Source: VGRF01 sp964460485 (GTDB lineage: Bacteria > Myxococcota_A > UBA9160 > UBA6930). From it: a DNA stretch of 64,000 nucleotides. Positions within the stretch are counted from its first letter, which is position 1. Every line of letters starts with the position of its first letter. The position numbers were made by a program, and so were the translations under genes. This document shows positions 51,256-59,100 of the stretch, piece after piece. The notes below the pieces were generated by a model, which worked only from the letters and a program-made list of their open reading frames with translations, was not told the origin of the DNA and searched no databases. The stretch covers positions 1-64,000 of the forward strand of contig CAYWRY010000001.1 in NCBI GenBank assembly GCA_964460485.1. Direction: 5' to 3'.

Positions 51256-51735
51256 TCAGAGCGCGGCTTTCGCGAGCAGCGGCAGCAAGTCGAAGGTCGA
51301 GATCACGCCCACCAGCGCGCCGTGGTCAGTCACCCAGATGCGATGGATGCGGTCGCGATGCATGCGCGCCGCCACCTCGCCGATCGGCATGCTTGCGCTG
51401 ACAGTCGCCGCGCCGGGCGTCATCACCTCCTCGGCGGTCACCTGGCGCAGCCGATCCTGGAAGTCCGCCGGCGCGCCGCGGCTCCAGTCCGGGCCGGAGA
51501 ACTCCACCAGCTCGCGCAGGTACTCGCTGCCGAAGGCTCCCGACTCGGCCTGCTCGATCGCCGCGTTCACCAGGTCGGTCGAGGTGATCACACCGAGCAC
51601 GCGGCCTTGGTCGTCGATCACCGGCGCGCCGTGGATCTCCTCGTCGCCGAACAGCCGGTGCACCTCGGCGAGCGGCGTCTCGGGCGACACCGAGATCACG
51701 GGGCTCTGCATTACGTCGCGCGCGCACACCGCCAT
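51256..51735 (-). CDS. Stand-alone CBS-domain pair protein
   Basis: A 159-residue protein made of two CBS motifs: ARDVMQSPVISVSPETPLAEV to GRVLGVITSTDLVNAAI, and AEEVMTPGAATVSASMPIGEVAARM to ALVGVISTFDLLPLL. An insertion of about 35 residues containing FGSEYLRELVEFSGPDW separates the two. Stand-alone CBS proteins bind AMP/ATP and regulate partner enzymes; Hrp1 of the mycobacterial DosR regulon is an example. It lies between hemerythrin and a cation pump. GGGAGGGG precedes the ATG at 51735. Confidence 0.88.
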   Translation of the reverse strand: MAVCARDVMQSPVISVSPETPLAEVHRLFGDEEIHGAPVIDDQGRVLGVITSTDLVNAAIEQAESGAFGSEYLRELVEFSGPDWSRGAPADFQDRLRQVTAEEVMTPGAATVSASMPIGEVAARMHRDRIHRIWVTDHGALVGVISTFDLLPLLAKAAL

Positions 51736-51755
51736 CGCTCCCCTCCCGGCCGGGC

Positions 51756-52181
51756 TCAGCCGGCCTCCTTCGCCATCAGGGCTTCCTCGCGTCGCTCGTG
51801 CAGCACGAGGCGCGGCAGCCAGGCTCCGAGCAGGGTATCGCCGGCCGCGAGGTCGCGTGCGCGCAGGGCGGCGGCGACTTCGACCACCGCCCCGCGCAGA
51901 GCCTCGTGGTCGCGCACGAACTCCGCCAGCTCGTCGGCGGTCGCGGCGTCGCGACCGTGGAGCGCCGGGAAGTAGACCTGCTCCTCGAGCGTGAAGTGCG
52001 CCTCGAGCGCATCGGCGAAGCGCGCGAAGGATTGCTCCGCGCCCGCGGCGTCGCCCCGCGCCAGCGCGTTCTCGAAGACCTCGTGGAACTCGTCGAGCTG
52101 GTGGTGCTGCGAGGCGATGCGAAGCGCCTCGCGGCGCAGCCGGAGCCCGAGGCCGGAGTCGTTCGAGGTCGGGTCCGTCAC
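51756..52181 (-). CDS. Hemerythrin HHE-domain protein
   Basis: A 141-residue four-helix-bundle protein with the hemerythrin histidine/carboxylate ligand pattern: ASQHHQLDEFHEVFE (helix A), EAHFTLEEQVYFPAL (helix B), RDHEALRGAV (helix C), and RLVLHERREE (helix D). Such domains bind a di-iron centre that holds O2 or senses nitric oxide or oxygen. In a low-oxygen island this is a plausible oxygen buffer or sensor. GTG start (52181) has a weak AGGCGG site. It heads the hemerythrin-CBS-ATPase unit. Confidence 0.87.
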   Translation of the reverse strand: MTDPTSNDSGLGLRLRREALRIASQHHQLDEFHEVFENALARGDAAGAEQSFARFADALEAHFTLEEQVYFPALHGRDAATADELAEFVRDHEALRGAVVEVAAALRARDLAAGDTLLGAWLPRLVLHERREEALMAKEAG

Positions 52182-52216
52182 TGCCAGTCCGCCTGGGCGT
52201 TCGAGAATGAGTTCGA

Positions 52217-52232
52217 GGCAATCGTCGTGCCG
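52217..52232 (-). promoter_or_regulatory. Sigma-54 promoter candidate 13 (hemerythrin operon)
   Basis: Reverse strand CGGCACGACGATTGCC: GGCACG and TTGC boxes with exact GG-N10-GC spacing. Predicted start about 52206, start codon at 52181. Divergent from candidate 14. Confidence 0.63.
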
Positions 52233-52347
52233 CGTGCGGCGCCGCGGGCTGACCGCGCGGGCGTGGCGTGCGGGACGGTTCGCCCGCTCGTCGGGGCGCG
52301 CCGCATCAGGCCGGGCGCTCCCACCGGGCGACGATCCCCGCCCGCGG

Positions 52348-52363
52348 CGGCACGAACGCTGCT
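52348..52363 (+). promoter_or_regulatory. Sigma-54 promoter candidate 14 (DUF4404 gene)
   Basis: CGGCACGAACGCTGCT: perfect GGCACG core, CTGCT at -12. Predicted start about 52374, two bases before the ATG at 52376. Confidence 0.6.
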
Positions 52364-52375
52364 ATCTCGACCCGC

Positions 52376-52627
52376 ATGCCCACCCGCGACGTTCACGACG
52401 CCGTCGAGAAGCTTCACACCGCGCTCGCGGACGCCCCGACGCTCACGCCCGAGCTGCGTAGCGAGCTCGAGAGCGTGCTGCGCGACGTCGAGCGCGCGCT
52501 CGGAGGGCGCGAGCGGCCGCTGGCAACGCGCGCGACCGAGCTGACCGCGCGCTTCGAGGCGAGCCATCCCCGCCTGGCCGAATCCCTCGCCGCGCTCGCC
52601 CGTGCGCTCGCCGGCGTGGGGATCTGA
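52376..52627 (+). CDS. DUF4404 small helical protein
   Basis: An 83-residue soluble helical protein with three amphipathic helices: VHDAVEKLHTALADA, ELRSELESVLRDVERAL and ARFEASHPRLAESLAALARAL. This matches the DUF4404 family in size and in the late FEASHPxLA motif. Function unknown; members occur mostly in Proteobacteria. There is no convincing Shine-Dalgarno; if the predicted sigma-54-type start is right, the transcript is nearly leaderless. It converges with the heme protein gene across 14 bases. Confidence 0.75.
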   Translation: MPTRDVHDAVEKLHTALADAPTLTPELRSELESVLRDVERALGGRERPLATRATELTARFEASHPRLAESLAALARALAGVGI

Positions 52628-52641
52628 CGCGCCACCACGCT

Positions 52642-53877
52642 TCACGGCTGCGCCTGGCGCAGCCCGGCGAGCGCGCGCAGCTCGGCGAGCCAATCGGTCA
52701 CGTCGCGCGGGACGTCGAGCCCGGCCGAGCCCATCCAGCCGAGCACCGTCTGCTCCTCGAGCACGCCGTAGGCGTCGCGCGCGATGTCGCTGTTCGGCGC
52801 CGCGCGGATCGCGCTCTCGAGATAGGCCTCCGCCTGCGGCAGACCGCGGGACGGGTCGTTGCGGAGCTCGGCGAGGCCGAGCAGGTAGCTCGCCTCCGCG
52901 CGCTCGTCGGGGTTCGCGAGGCCGCGCGCGAGCGCGCGGTGCAAGAGCGCCGAGGCGACCAGGTCGTGCACGAGCGCGCTCCGATCCGCGGGAAAGCGCC
53001 GGCGCGCCTCCGCCTTGGCCAGCACCTCGCGCGCCTCGACCAGCGTCGAGGCCTGCTCGTAGGGAGCGAGTTGAGCCAGCGCCTCGCGCCAGCTCGCGAA
53101 GAGCTGGCCGAGATAGGGCGGGGCGTCGCCGCGCGCGGCGAGCGCCGCCAGCATGCGTCCTGCGCGCGCATAGTCGCTGCGCACGCGCAGGGCGACCACC
53201 AGGTAGTCCTCGAGCGCGCCCTCGAAGTCGAGCGCCGAGAGCGAGGTCGAGCGCGCGGCGAAAAGCTTCTCGTAGGTTTCGAGCGCTGCGTCGAACTGGC
53301 GCGTTGCGATCAGCAGCCGCGCGCGCGCGGTGGGCGGCGCGCTCTGCATGCGCGCGGTGAGCGGGACGCCCACCGCGTGCTCGCGGGGATCGGGCAGGCG
53401 CACGTGACAGCCGGCGCAGTCGTCCACCACCTGGTTCAGCAGGAAACGCGCCTCGTCGGAGCTGCCCGCCTGAAAGCGCTTCGCGATCTCGGTCGCGTCC
53501 TCGGAGAGCCGGCGGGCGAAGAATCGGAAGCCGGGCGTGTCGTCGCCCCCGTGGAGCTCGAGCGCCGAGGCGTTGCGGGAGAGCTCGCGCAGCGCGCCGC
53601 GCAGCTCCTCGCGCGCGGCGGGCGAGGCGAACGTCTCCTGATCCTGTGCGTACGGCAGTGCGATCTCGAGCGCCGAGACGATGCCCACCATGCGCGCGGG
53701 GGTGTTCGGCAGCTCCTCGGCCGCCGGCTGCTGAGGCGCACAAGCGGTCGAGGTGGCGAACAGGACGACGAAAGAGAATGGGACGAAACGCCCCGCTCCG
53801 CGTCCGATCGCCTCGATGCGCGCCCCGCCATCGCAGCTCGCCACGTGCGCCGCCCCCGCCGTTTCCGAGTCCTTCAC
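52642..53877 (-). CDS. Exported helical-repeat protein with one c-type heme site, second copy
   Basis: A 411-residue paralogue of the protein at 28836-30026: a hydrophobic export segment (VPFSFVVLFATSTACAP, possibly a lipoprotein site at Cys), an N-terminal helical domain with a single CxxCH (VVDDCAGCHVRLPD), and a long Ala/Leu-rich helical C-terminal half resembling TPR repeats. The last part (WLAELRALAGLRQAQP) parallels the related copy. The start at GTG 53877 is chosen for its GGAGGTGG site. Two copies under separate sigma-54-type promoters argue for an undescribed heme-binding family in oxygen-limited physiology. Confidence 0.74.
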   Translation of the reverse strand: MKDSETAGAAHVASCDGGARIEAIGRGAGRFVPFSFVVLFATSTACAPQQPAAEELPNTPARMVGIVSALEIALPYAQDQETFASPAAREELRGALRELSRNASALELHGGDDTPGFRFFARRLSEDATEIAKRFQAGSSDEARFLLNQVVDDCAGCHVRLPDPREHAVGVPLTARMQSAPPTARARLLIATRQFDAALETYEKLFAARSTSLSALDFEGALEDYLVVALRVRSDYARAGRMLAALAARGDAPPYLGQLFASWREALAQLAPYEQASTLVEAREVLAKAEARRRFPADRSALVHDLVASALLHRALARGLANPDERAEASYLLGLAELRNDPSRGLPQAEAYLESAIRAAPNSDIARDAYGVLEEQTVLGWMGSAGLDVPRDVTDWLAELRALAGLRQAQP

Positions 53878-53908
53878 GTGCTTCCACCTCCGGTGTCGTT
53901 CGCAGGAC

Positions 53909-53924
53909 TGCAGGCAACATGCCG
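53909..53924 (-). promoter_or_regulatory. Sigma-54 promoter candidate 15 (second heme protein)
   Basis: Reverse strand CGGCATGTTGCCTGCA: GGCATG, CTGCA, GG-N10-GC. Predicted start about 53898, GGAGGT site and GTG at 53877. Divergent from candidate 16, only about ten bases away. Confidence 0.6.
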
Positions 53925-53933
53925 CTCCTCGCT

Positions 53934-53949
53934 TGGCATCGCCCCTGCA
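53934..53949 (+). promoter_or_regulatory. Sigma-54 promoter candidate 16 (small two-span gene)
   Basis: TGGCATCGCCCCTGCA: full TGGCA and CTGCA, GG-N10-GC. Predicted start about 53960, four bases before the ATG at 53964. Confidence 0.57.
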
Positions 53950-53963
53950 GAACGCATGGCGGC

Positions 53964-54254
53964 ATGAGTCCACGCGCTCGTCACGCCGCCATCGCCTGCG
54001 CGCTCGGGGCCGCGTTGGCGCTCGCCGGGGCCTTCGCGCTCGTCGGCCTTCGCCTGTACGCCATGTTCGAGCGCACGCTTCGGATCTTTGCAGGCGACGC
54101 GGGCACGCGGCCGCCGACCGGCCCTGACCTCGCGGCGGTGATGCTCGCCGTCGTGGCCGCGCTGCTCGCGTTCGGCGCGATCGCGCTCGCCGTCGCGGGG
54201 CGCCGCGCGGCGTTGGCCGTCGAGCGCGCGTCGCTGATCGAGCTCGGCGCCTGA
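53964..54254 (+). CDS. Small two-span membrane protein
   Basis: A 96-residue inner-membrane protein with two hydrophobic helices (about residues 8-33 and 58-80) joined by an exported or cytoplasmic loop with FERTLRIFAGDAGTRPP. No family recognised. The ATG at 53964 lies immediately behind a well-formed sigma-54-type element, with no Shine-Dalgarno between, so a leaderless transcript is possible. It is a likely member of the low-oxygen regulon. Confidence 0.7.
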   Translation: MSPRARHAAIACALGAALALAGAFALVGLRLYAMFERTLRIFAGDAGTRPPTGPDLAAVMLAVVAALLAFGAIALAVAGRRAALAVERASLIELGA

Positions 54255-54277
54255 GCGCGGCCTCGAGGGCGGATCGG

Positions 54278-54293
54278 CGGCACGCTTCCTGCT
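54278..54293 (+). promoter_or_regulatory. Sigma-54 promoter candidate 17 (nucleotide-salvage operon)
   Basis: CGGCACGCTTCCTGCT: perfect GGCACG, CTGCT, GG-N10-GC. Predicted start about 54304; GAGGAGGA then ATG at 54335. Confidence 0.63.
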
Positions 54294-54334
54294 CCGGTTT
54301 GGGCGGTCGAGGCCCCGAGGCCGAGGAGGATCCG

Positions 54335-54598
54335 ATGACGCTTCGCGACGTGCTGAAAGAGGAGCTCGATGCGTTCCGCGAGCTGCGGGACGAGCTCCGC
54401 GTGCAGTCCCAGCTCGGCAAGGCGGAGGCCCGCGATCGCCTGCGCGAGCTCGAGCAGCGCTGGCACAAGCTCGAAGGGCGGCTCGACGGCGTCCGCAAGG
54501 ATGCAAAGGGCGACGCCGAAGACGTCCGCGAAGCCCTGCGGCTGCTCGCGCGCGAGCTGAAGGAAGGCTTCGAGCACGTGCGGTCGCGGCTGTCGTAG
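54335..54598 (+). CDS. Small charged coiled-coil protein
   Basis: An 87-residue highly charged protein (Arg, Glu, Lys, Leu) with heptad-like Leu/Val spacing throughout, predicted as one long helix or coiled coil: LKEELDAFRELRDEL, LRELEQRWHKLEGRLDGV and LRLLARELKEGFEHV. No conserved domain recognised. GAGGAGGA precedes the ATG. It is the first gene after promoter candidate 17 and lies 26 bases before the PRPP synthetase, so it is likely in that operon; it may act as a scaffold or a small regulator. Confidence 0.7.
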   Translation: MTLRDVLKEELDAFRELRDELRVQSQLGKAEARDRLRELEQRWHKLEGRLDGVRKDAKGDAEDVREALRLLARELKEGFEHVRSRLS

Positions 54599-54624
54599 CT
54601 CGCTCGGCCCGAGGCGCAGAAGTC

Positions 54625-55536
54625 ATGCTGATGCGAACGACGCGCCTGGCAGTGCACTGCTTTCCGGATTCGCTCGTGTTCGCTCGCAAGCTCGCGAGCG
54701 CGCTCGGGGCCACCCTCTCGCGCGTCGCGCTGCATTACTTCCCCGACGGCGAGACGCGCGTGCGAATCGAGCCCGGCAGCGGGGACGCGCTGCTCGTTCG
54801 CTCGCTGCACGATCCCAACGCGAAGCTGTTCGAGCTGCTGCTCGCGGCGTCGGCGCTGCGCGAGGGCGGCGCGCCCAGCGTCACGCTGGTCGCCCCCTAC
54901 CTGCCGTACATGCGGCAGGACCGCGCCTTCGCGCCCGGAGAGGCCGTGTCCCAGCGCGTGCTGGGTCGACTGCTCGGCAGCAACTTCGAGCGCGTGATCT
55001 CCGTCGAGCCGCACCTGCACCGCATTGGCTCGCTCGCCGAGGTGTTCCCCTGCGAGACGCTCGCGCTCTCGGCGGCGCCGGCGATCGCGCGCTGGCTCGC
55101 CGCACAGCGCGAGCCCTGCTGGGTGGTGGGCCCCGACGAGGAATCGGAGCGCTGGGTGCGCGCGATCGGCGAGGCGGCGAAGCTGCCGCACGCGGTCGCG
55201 AGGAAGCAGCGCGCAGGCGACGACGCGGTGCTCGTCAGCTTGCCGCGCGGAGTGCGCGCTCCCTGTGCGCGCGCGGTGATCGTGGACGACATCGCCAGCT
55301 CCGGCGCCACCCTCGCAGCCGCTGCGCGCGCCCTCTACGAGGCCGGCGCAGAGTCCGTCGACGCGGTCGTCGCCCACGCGATCTTCGCGCCGGGCGCGGA
55401 GGCGCGGCTGCGCGAGGCGCGCATCGGGCGCTTCGTCTCCTGCGACACGCTTCCGCATCCGACCAATGCAATCGAGGTGGCGGGCATCATCGCCGACGCC
55501 CTGCTCGCGGGCTCGGTCGCCCACGCGACCGTCTGA
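54625..55536 (+). CDS. Ribose-phosphate pyrophosphokinase (PRPP synthetase) family protein
   Basis: A 303-residue protein with two PRTase-like folds. Recognised segments: HYFPDGETRVRIEPG (about 37-51), the catalytic loop region APYLPYMRQDRAF, EPHLHR, and the PRPP-binding VIVDDIASSGATLAAAA (about 217-233). It is shorter and more divergent than the housekeeping Prs. In the archaeal and bacterial nucleotide-salvage context such Prs homologues occur with AMP-phosphorylase-like enzymes. The start at 54625 is chosen over 54631. The stop TGA is immediately followed by the ATG of the next gene. Confidence 0.86.
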   Translation: MLMRTTRLAVHCFPDSLVFARKLASALGATLSRVALHYFPDGETRVRIEPGSGDALLVRSLHDPNAKLFELLLAASALREGGAPSVTLVAPYLPYMRQDRAFAPGEAVSQRVLGRLLGSNFERVISVEPHLHRIGSLAEVFPCETLALSAAPAIARWLAAQREPCWVVGPDEESERWVRAIGEAAKLPHAVARKQRAGDDAVLVSLPRGVRAPCARAVIVDDIASSGATLAAAARALYEAGAESVDAVVAHAIFAPGAEARLREARIGRFVSCDTLPHPTNAIEVAGIIADALLAGSVAHATV

Positions 55537-57027
55537 ATGTTCCGCCTGAAGCGCATGTGCATCGACACGCTCTCGGAGCACGTCGTGTTCATCCACGAGA
55601 GCGCCGTCGCGGAGGGCCGCCTCGGCTTCCAGCCCCTCGACCGCGTGCGCCTCCTCGACGGCAACGGCCGCGAGCTGACGGGTGTCCTCAACTTCTGTCG
55701 AGACGCGCTGTTGGCGCGCGACGAGATCGGGCTCTCCGACGTCGCCTTCCGCGACTTCGGGCTTCCGGAAGGGGCGCGCGTGCGCGCGACCCAGGCACCC
55801 GCACCCGACAGCGTCGAGCACGTGCGGCACAAGCTGCGCGGCGGCCGCCTCGCGCGCGCGGACTTCGACGCCGTGCTGCGCGACGTGTGCGCTCGCCGCT
55901 ACTCGAAGCCCGAGCTCTCGATGTTCGTGCTCGCCTGCTCGCTGCGGCAGCTCGACCGGGCCGAGCTGGTGGCGTTCACCGAGGCGATGGTCGCCTGCGG
56001 CTCGCGGCTGGCCTGGGACGCCGAGGTCGTCGTCGACAAGCATTCGATCGGCGGCGTGCCGGGGAATCGCACCACCATGGTCGTGGTGCCGATCGTGACG
56101 TCGCTGGGCCTCACCATGCCGAAGACGTCGTCTCGCGCGATCACGAGCCCGAGCGGAACCGCGGACACGATGGCGACGCTTGCGGAGGTCGCGCTCTCGC
56201 CGGAGACCATTCGCCGCGTTGTGGAGCAGACCGGCGGCTGCATCGCCTGGGGCGGCGCCCTCGACCTGGCGCCGGCGGACGACGTGCTGATCACCGTCGA
56301 GCGCCCGATGGGCATCGACACCGAGGCGCAGATGATCGCGTCGATCCTCTCGAAGAAGAAGACGGCGGGCGCGACCCACGCGCTGATCGACGTGCCCGTG
56401 GGACCGAGCGCGAAGGTGCGCAGCCACCGCGCCGGAGAGGAGTTGGCCGAGCTGTTCCGCCACGTGGGCGAAGCCGTCGGGCTCACGCTCGACGTCGTGC
56501 TGACGGAGGCGCACGGGCCGATCGGCTGCGGCGTCGGGCCGCGCCTCGAAGCGCTCGACGTGCTCGCGGTGCTGGAGCGCAAGCCCGACGCGCCGCGCGA
56601 CCTGCGCGAGAAGAGCCTGTTCCTCGCGGCGCGGCTGCTCGAGCGCGCGGGCGCCGTGCCCGACGCGGGTGGCTACCGCGCGGCGCAGGAGGCGCTCGAC
56701 TCGGGCGCCGCCCTCGAGCGCTTCTCGGCGATTCGCGCGCTCCAGGGAGCGCGCGACCTCCCGCCGCCCGCGCCCTTCACGGCCGTCGTGCCCGCGCCCA
56801 GCGACGGCCGCGTCCGCGCGCTGGATTGCCTGCGCATCGCGCGCATCGCGAGGCTCGCCGGCGCGCCGGCGAATCCCGCGGCGGGGCTGCGTGTGCTCTG
56901 CCGCGTGGGCGACGTGGTCGCGCGCGGCGAGCCGCTGCTCGAGGTCCACGCGCTGAGCGAGGCGCAGCTCGGCTTCGCGGTGGCGCACGCCGAGCAGGCG
57001 CCCGACCTCGTCGAGATCGGGTTCTGA
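55537..57027 (+). CDS. AMP-phosphorylase/thymidine-phosphorylase-like enzyme
   Basis: A 496-residue nucleoside/nucleotide phosphorylase of the DeoA family. The N-terminal ~85 residues (FRLKRMCIDTLSEHVVFIHESA to LLARDEIGLSD) resemble the extra domain of archaeal AMP phosphorylases, which bacterial thymidine phosphorylases lack. The catalytic core includes KHSIGGVPGNRTTM, KTSSRAITSPSGTADTMATL and the Gly-rich IAWGGALDLAPADD. The last domain (PAAGLRVLCRVGDVV) is the barrel-sandwich part. It would use AMP or deoxynucleosides and give ribose-phosphates. It starts directly after the PRPP synthetase stop. Confidence 0.85.
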   Translation: MFRLKRMCIDTLSEHVVFIHESAVAEGRLGFQPLDRVRLLDGNGRELTGVLNFCRDALLARDEIGLSDVAFRDFGLPEGARVRATQAPAPDSVEHVRHKLRGGRLARADFDAVLRDVCARRYSKPELSMFVLACSLRQLDRAELVAFTEAMVACGSRLAWDAEVVVDKHSIGGVPGNRTTMVVVPIVTSLGLTMPKTSSRAITSPSGTADTMATLAEVALSPETIRRVVEQTGGCIAWGGALDLAPADDVLITVERPMGIDTEAQMIASILSKKKTAGATHALIDVPVGPSAKVRSHRAGEELAELFRHVGEAVGLTLDVVLTEAHGPIGCGVGPRLEALDVLAVLERKPDAPRDLREKSLFLAARLLERAGAVPDAGGYRAAQEALDSGAALERFSAIRALQGARDLPPPAPFTAVVPAPSDGRVRALDCLRIARIARLAGAPANPAAGLRVLCRVGDVVARGEPLLEVHALSEAQLGFAVAHAEQAPDLVEIGF

Positions 57028-57059
57028 GCGCGACGCCGGCGGGTGCAGCGGGAGGTCGC

Positions 57060-58451
57060 GTGAGCGCCACGCTTCAGTTCCTCGGCGCCGCCGAGACCGT
57101 GACCGGCAGCCGGTTCCTGCTGCGCACGCGCCGCGCGCGCGTGCTGGTCGACTGCGGGCTGTTCCAGGGCCCGAAGGCGTTGCGCCTGCGCAACTGGGCG
57201 CCGTTCCCGATTCCGCCCCGCGAGCTCGACGCGGTCGTGCTCACGCACGCGCACGTCGACCACGCGGGCTTCGTGCCGCGCCTGGTCGCGGAGGGGTTCC
57301 GCGGTCCCGTGTTCGCAACGCGCGGGACCGAGGCGCTCTGCGGTGTCGTGCTGCCGGACAGCGGGCGCCTGCACGAAGAGGACGCCAGCGTCGCCAACGC
57401 GGAGGGCTGGTCGCGGCACGCGCCCGCGCTGCCGCTCTACACCGAGGAGGATGCGCTGCGCGCGCTCGAGCGCTTCCGCCGCGTGGAGACGGATGCGTGG
57501 TTCGACGTCGCGCCCGGCGTGCGCGGCCGCTTCGCCCGCGCCGGCCACATCCTCGGGGCCGCGTCGCTCGTCCTGGAGGATGAGGCGTCCGGGCGGCGGG
57601 TTGGGTTCTCGGGAGACCTGGGTCGCCCCGCGCACCCGCTGCTCCGGCCGCCCGAGCCCATGCCGCGCGTCGACGCGCTGGTGTGCGAGTCGACCTACGG
57701 CGACCGCAAGCACCCGCCCAGCGCGGAGGTGGTGGCGGCGCTCGGCGCCGCGATCGCGCGCACCGCGGCGCGCGGCGGGGTGACGCTGATCCCCGCGTTC
57801 GCCGTCGACCGCACCGAGGTCATGCTCCTCCACTTGCGCGAGCTCATGCAGAGCGGCGCCGCGCCGCGCCTACCGGTCTACGTGGACAGCCCGATGGCGC
57901 TCGCGGCGCTCGCCATCTACCGGCGCGCGATCTCCGAGCGCTGGCCCGAGATTCGCGCCGATCTGCGGGGTGACGGGACGCTCTTCGATCCCGGCGACCT
58001 GCGCGAGGTGCGCACGCTGGCGCAGTCGCGCGAGCTGCAGGCCGGCGGCATCGGGCCGTGCATCATCGTGTCCGCCTCGGGCATGGCGACCGGCGGTCGC
58101 GTGCTGCGCCATCTGGCGCGGCACCTGCCCGACCCGCGTGCGAGCGTCGCGCTGGTCGGTTATCAGGTGCCCGGCACGCGCGGGCACCGGCTCTTGCGCG
58201 GCGAGCGCGCCGTCAAGATGCTGGGGCGCTACGTGCCCGTGCGCGCGGAGGTGGTGAACCTCGCCGGCTTCTCGGTGCACGCGGACGCGGACGAGACGCT
58301 CGCCTGGCTCGGCAGCGCCGAGGCCGCGCCGGAAATCTGCTACGCGGTGCATGGCGAGCCGGAGCCGACGCGCGCGCTGGCCGCGCGCATCGACGCCGAG
58401 CTCGGCTGGGCGGCGGTCGCGCCGCGCGATGGCGAGCGCGTGGGGATCTGA
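57060..58451 (+). CDS. Metallo-beta-lactamase-fold beta-CASP RNase/exonuclease
   Basis: A 463-residue zinc hydrolase. MBL motifs: LTHAHVDHAGFVPRL (HxHxDH), AGHILGA, FSGDLGR, then the beta-CASP segment (about residues 200-380) and the final motifs SASGMATGGRVLRHL, FSVHADADE and HGEPEPTRAL. This is the Ysh1/CPSF73-like RNA exonuclease group, which occurs in low-oxygen loci next to PRPP-synthetase and phosphorylase genes. GTG start 57060 with GGAGGTCG. It would degrade RNA to nucleotides, which the two preceding enzymes could salvage. Confidence 0.9.
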   Translation: MSATLQFLGAAETVTGSRFLLRTRRARVLVDCGLFQGPKALRLRNWAPFPIPPRELDAVVLTHAHVDHAGFVPRLVAEGFRGPVFATRGTEALCGVVLPDSGRLHEEDASVANAEGWSRHAPALPLYTEEDALRALERFRRVETDAWFDVAPGVRGRFARAGHILGAASLVLEDEASGRRVGFSGDLGRPAHPLLRPPEPMPRVDALVCESTYGDRKHPPSAEVVAALGAAIARTAARGGVTLIPAFAVDRTEVMLLHLRELMQSGAAPRLPVYVDSPMALAALAIYRRAISERWPEIRADLRGDGTLFDPGDLREVRTLAQSRELQAGGIGPCIIVSASGMATGGRVLRHLARHLPDPRASVALVGYQVPGTRGHRLLRGERAVKMLGRYVPVRAEVVNLAGFSVHADADETLAWLGSAEAAPEICYAVHGEPEPTRALAARIDAELGWAAVAPRDGERVGI

Positions 58452-58458
58452 GGACGCG

Positions 58459-58472
58459 GAGCGGCCGCGCTC
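58459..58472. terminator. Short GC hairpin after the nuclease gene
   Basis: GAGCG at 58459-58463 pairs with CGCTC at 58468-58472 around a GCCG tetraloop, a few bases after the stop. Convergent with the BCAM0308-like gene. No T-tract; weak terminator candidate. Confidence 0.3.
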
Positions 58473-58546
58473 GGTCAGCGCGCGCAGCTCACCGGCGGAG
58501 GCCCCGGGGCCGCACTGCTCGGCTCGCGCAGCGGCCGCCGCCGTGC

Positions 58547-59053
58547 TCACCGCCTCCACGTCACGCGCACGAGGTTTTCGCGCGACGAGGCCGGGACGCG
58601 CAGCGTGCCGCGGTGGGCGCGGCGGAGCGCAGCCCCGATCCCGCGCGCCAGCTTGGAGTCGGTGGTCGCGATCTCGAGGCCGTCGGCCGTCGCCTGGATC
58701 GACGCGATGCGCTTCAGCGGGTGCTCGGCGCGCTCGCGCTCTTCGACGTTGCGCGCCAGGTGCTCGAGCTCTTCGCGATGCTCGGCGACGTACGCACCAT
58801 GCATCTCCACCACGCCCGCCGGATAGCCGTCCGCGATGCGCTTGCAGGCAGGGCACACCACCGGCGCCGCGTCGGCCGGAGCCGCCCCCCAGGCCCAGCG
58901 CCCGTTCCGGTAGATCGCGCGGCACTCGCTGCACGCGCTCGGGTCGGGAAGCTTGCGCCGCAGCGCATAGGGGTCCGAGCGCAGGGGCTTCTTCTGCGCA
59001 TCCTGGCGCGGCAGGGATCCGGCAGCGTGAGTCTTCGAGCGTTGGCGTCGCAT
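58547..59053 (-). CDS. BCAM0308-family protein
   Basis: A 168-residue soluble protein matching the BCAM0308 family: DPYALRRKLPDPSACSECRAIYRNGRWAWG at the front, a second CxxC (VCPACKRIADGYPAG), and the conserved EHPLKRIASIQ, IATTDSKLARGIGAALRRAH and ENLVRVTW segments at the end. BCAM0308 lies in the lxa low-oxygen locus of Burkholderia cenocepacia. The two CxxC pairs suggest a zinc site; the C-terminal part resembles an RNA- or ribosome-binding beta-alpha fold. The function is unknown. The ATG at 59053 has GAGGAGG directly upstream. Confidence 0.85.
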   Translation of the reverse strand: MRRQRSKTHAAGSLPRQDAQKKPLRSDPYALRRKLPDPSACSECRAIYRNGRWAWGAAPADAAPVVCPACKRIADGYPAGVVEMHGAYVAEHREELEHLARNVEERERAEHPLKRIASIQATADGLEIATTDSKLARGIGAALRRAHRGTLRVPASSRENLVRVTWRR

Positions 59054-59076
59054 GGGTCCTCCTCGGGCGGAGAGAA

Positions 59077-59092
59077 TGCACGGCCCGTACCG
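59077..59092 (-). promoter_or_regulatory. Sigma-54 promoter candidate 18 (BCAM0308-family gene)
   Basis: Reverse strand CGGTACGGGCCGTGCA: GG-N10-GC, GTGCA at -12, one change in -24. Predicted start about 59066, GAGGAGG and ATG 59053 directly behind. Confidence 0.57.
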
Positions 59093-59100
59093 CGGGCGCT

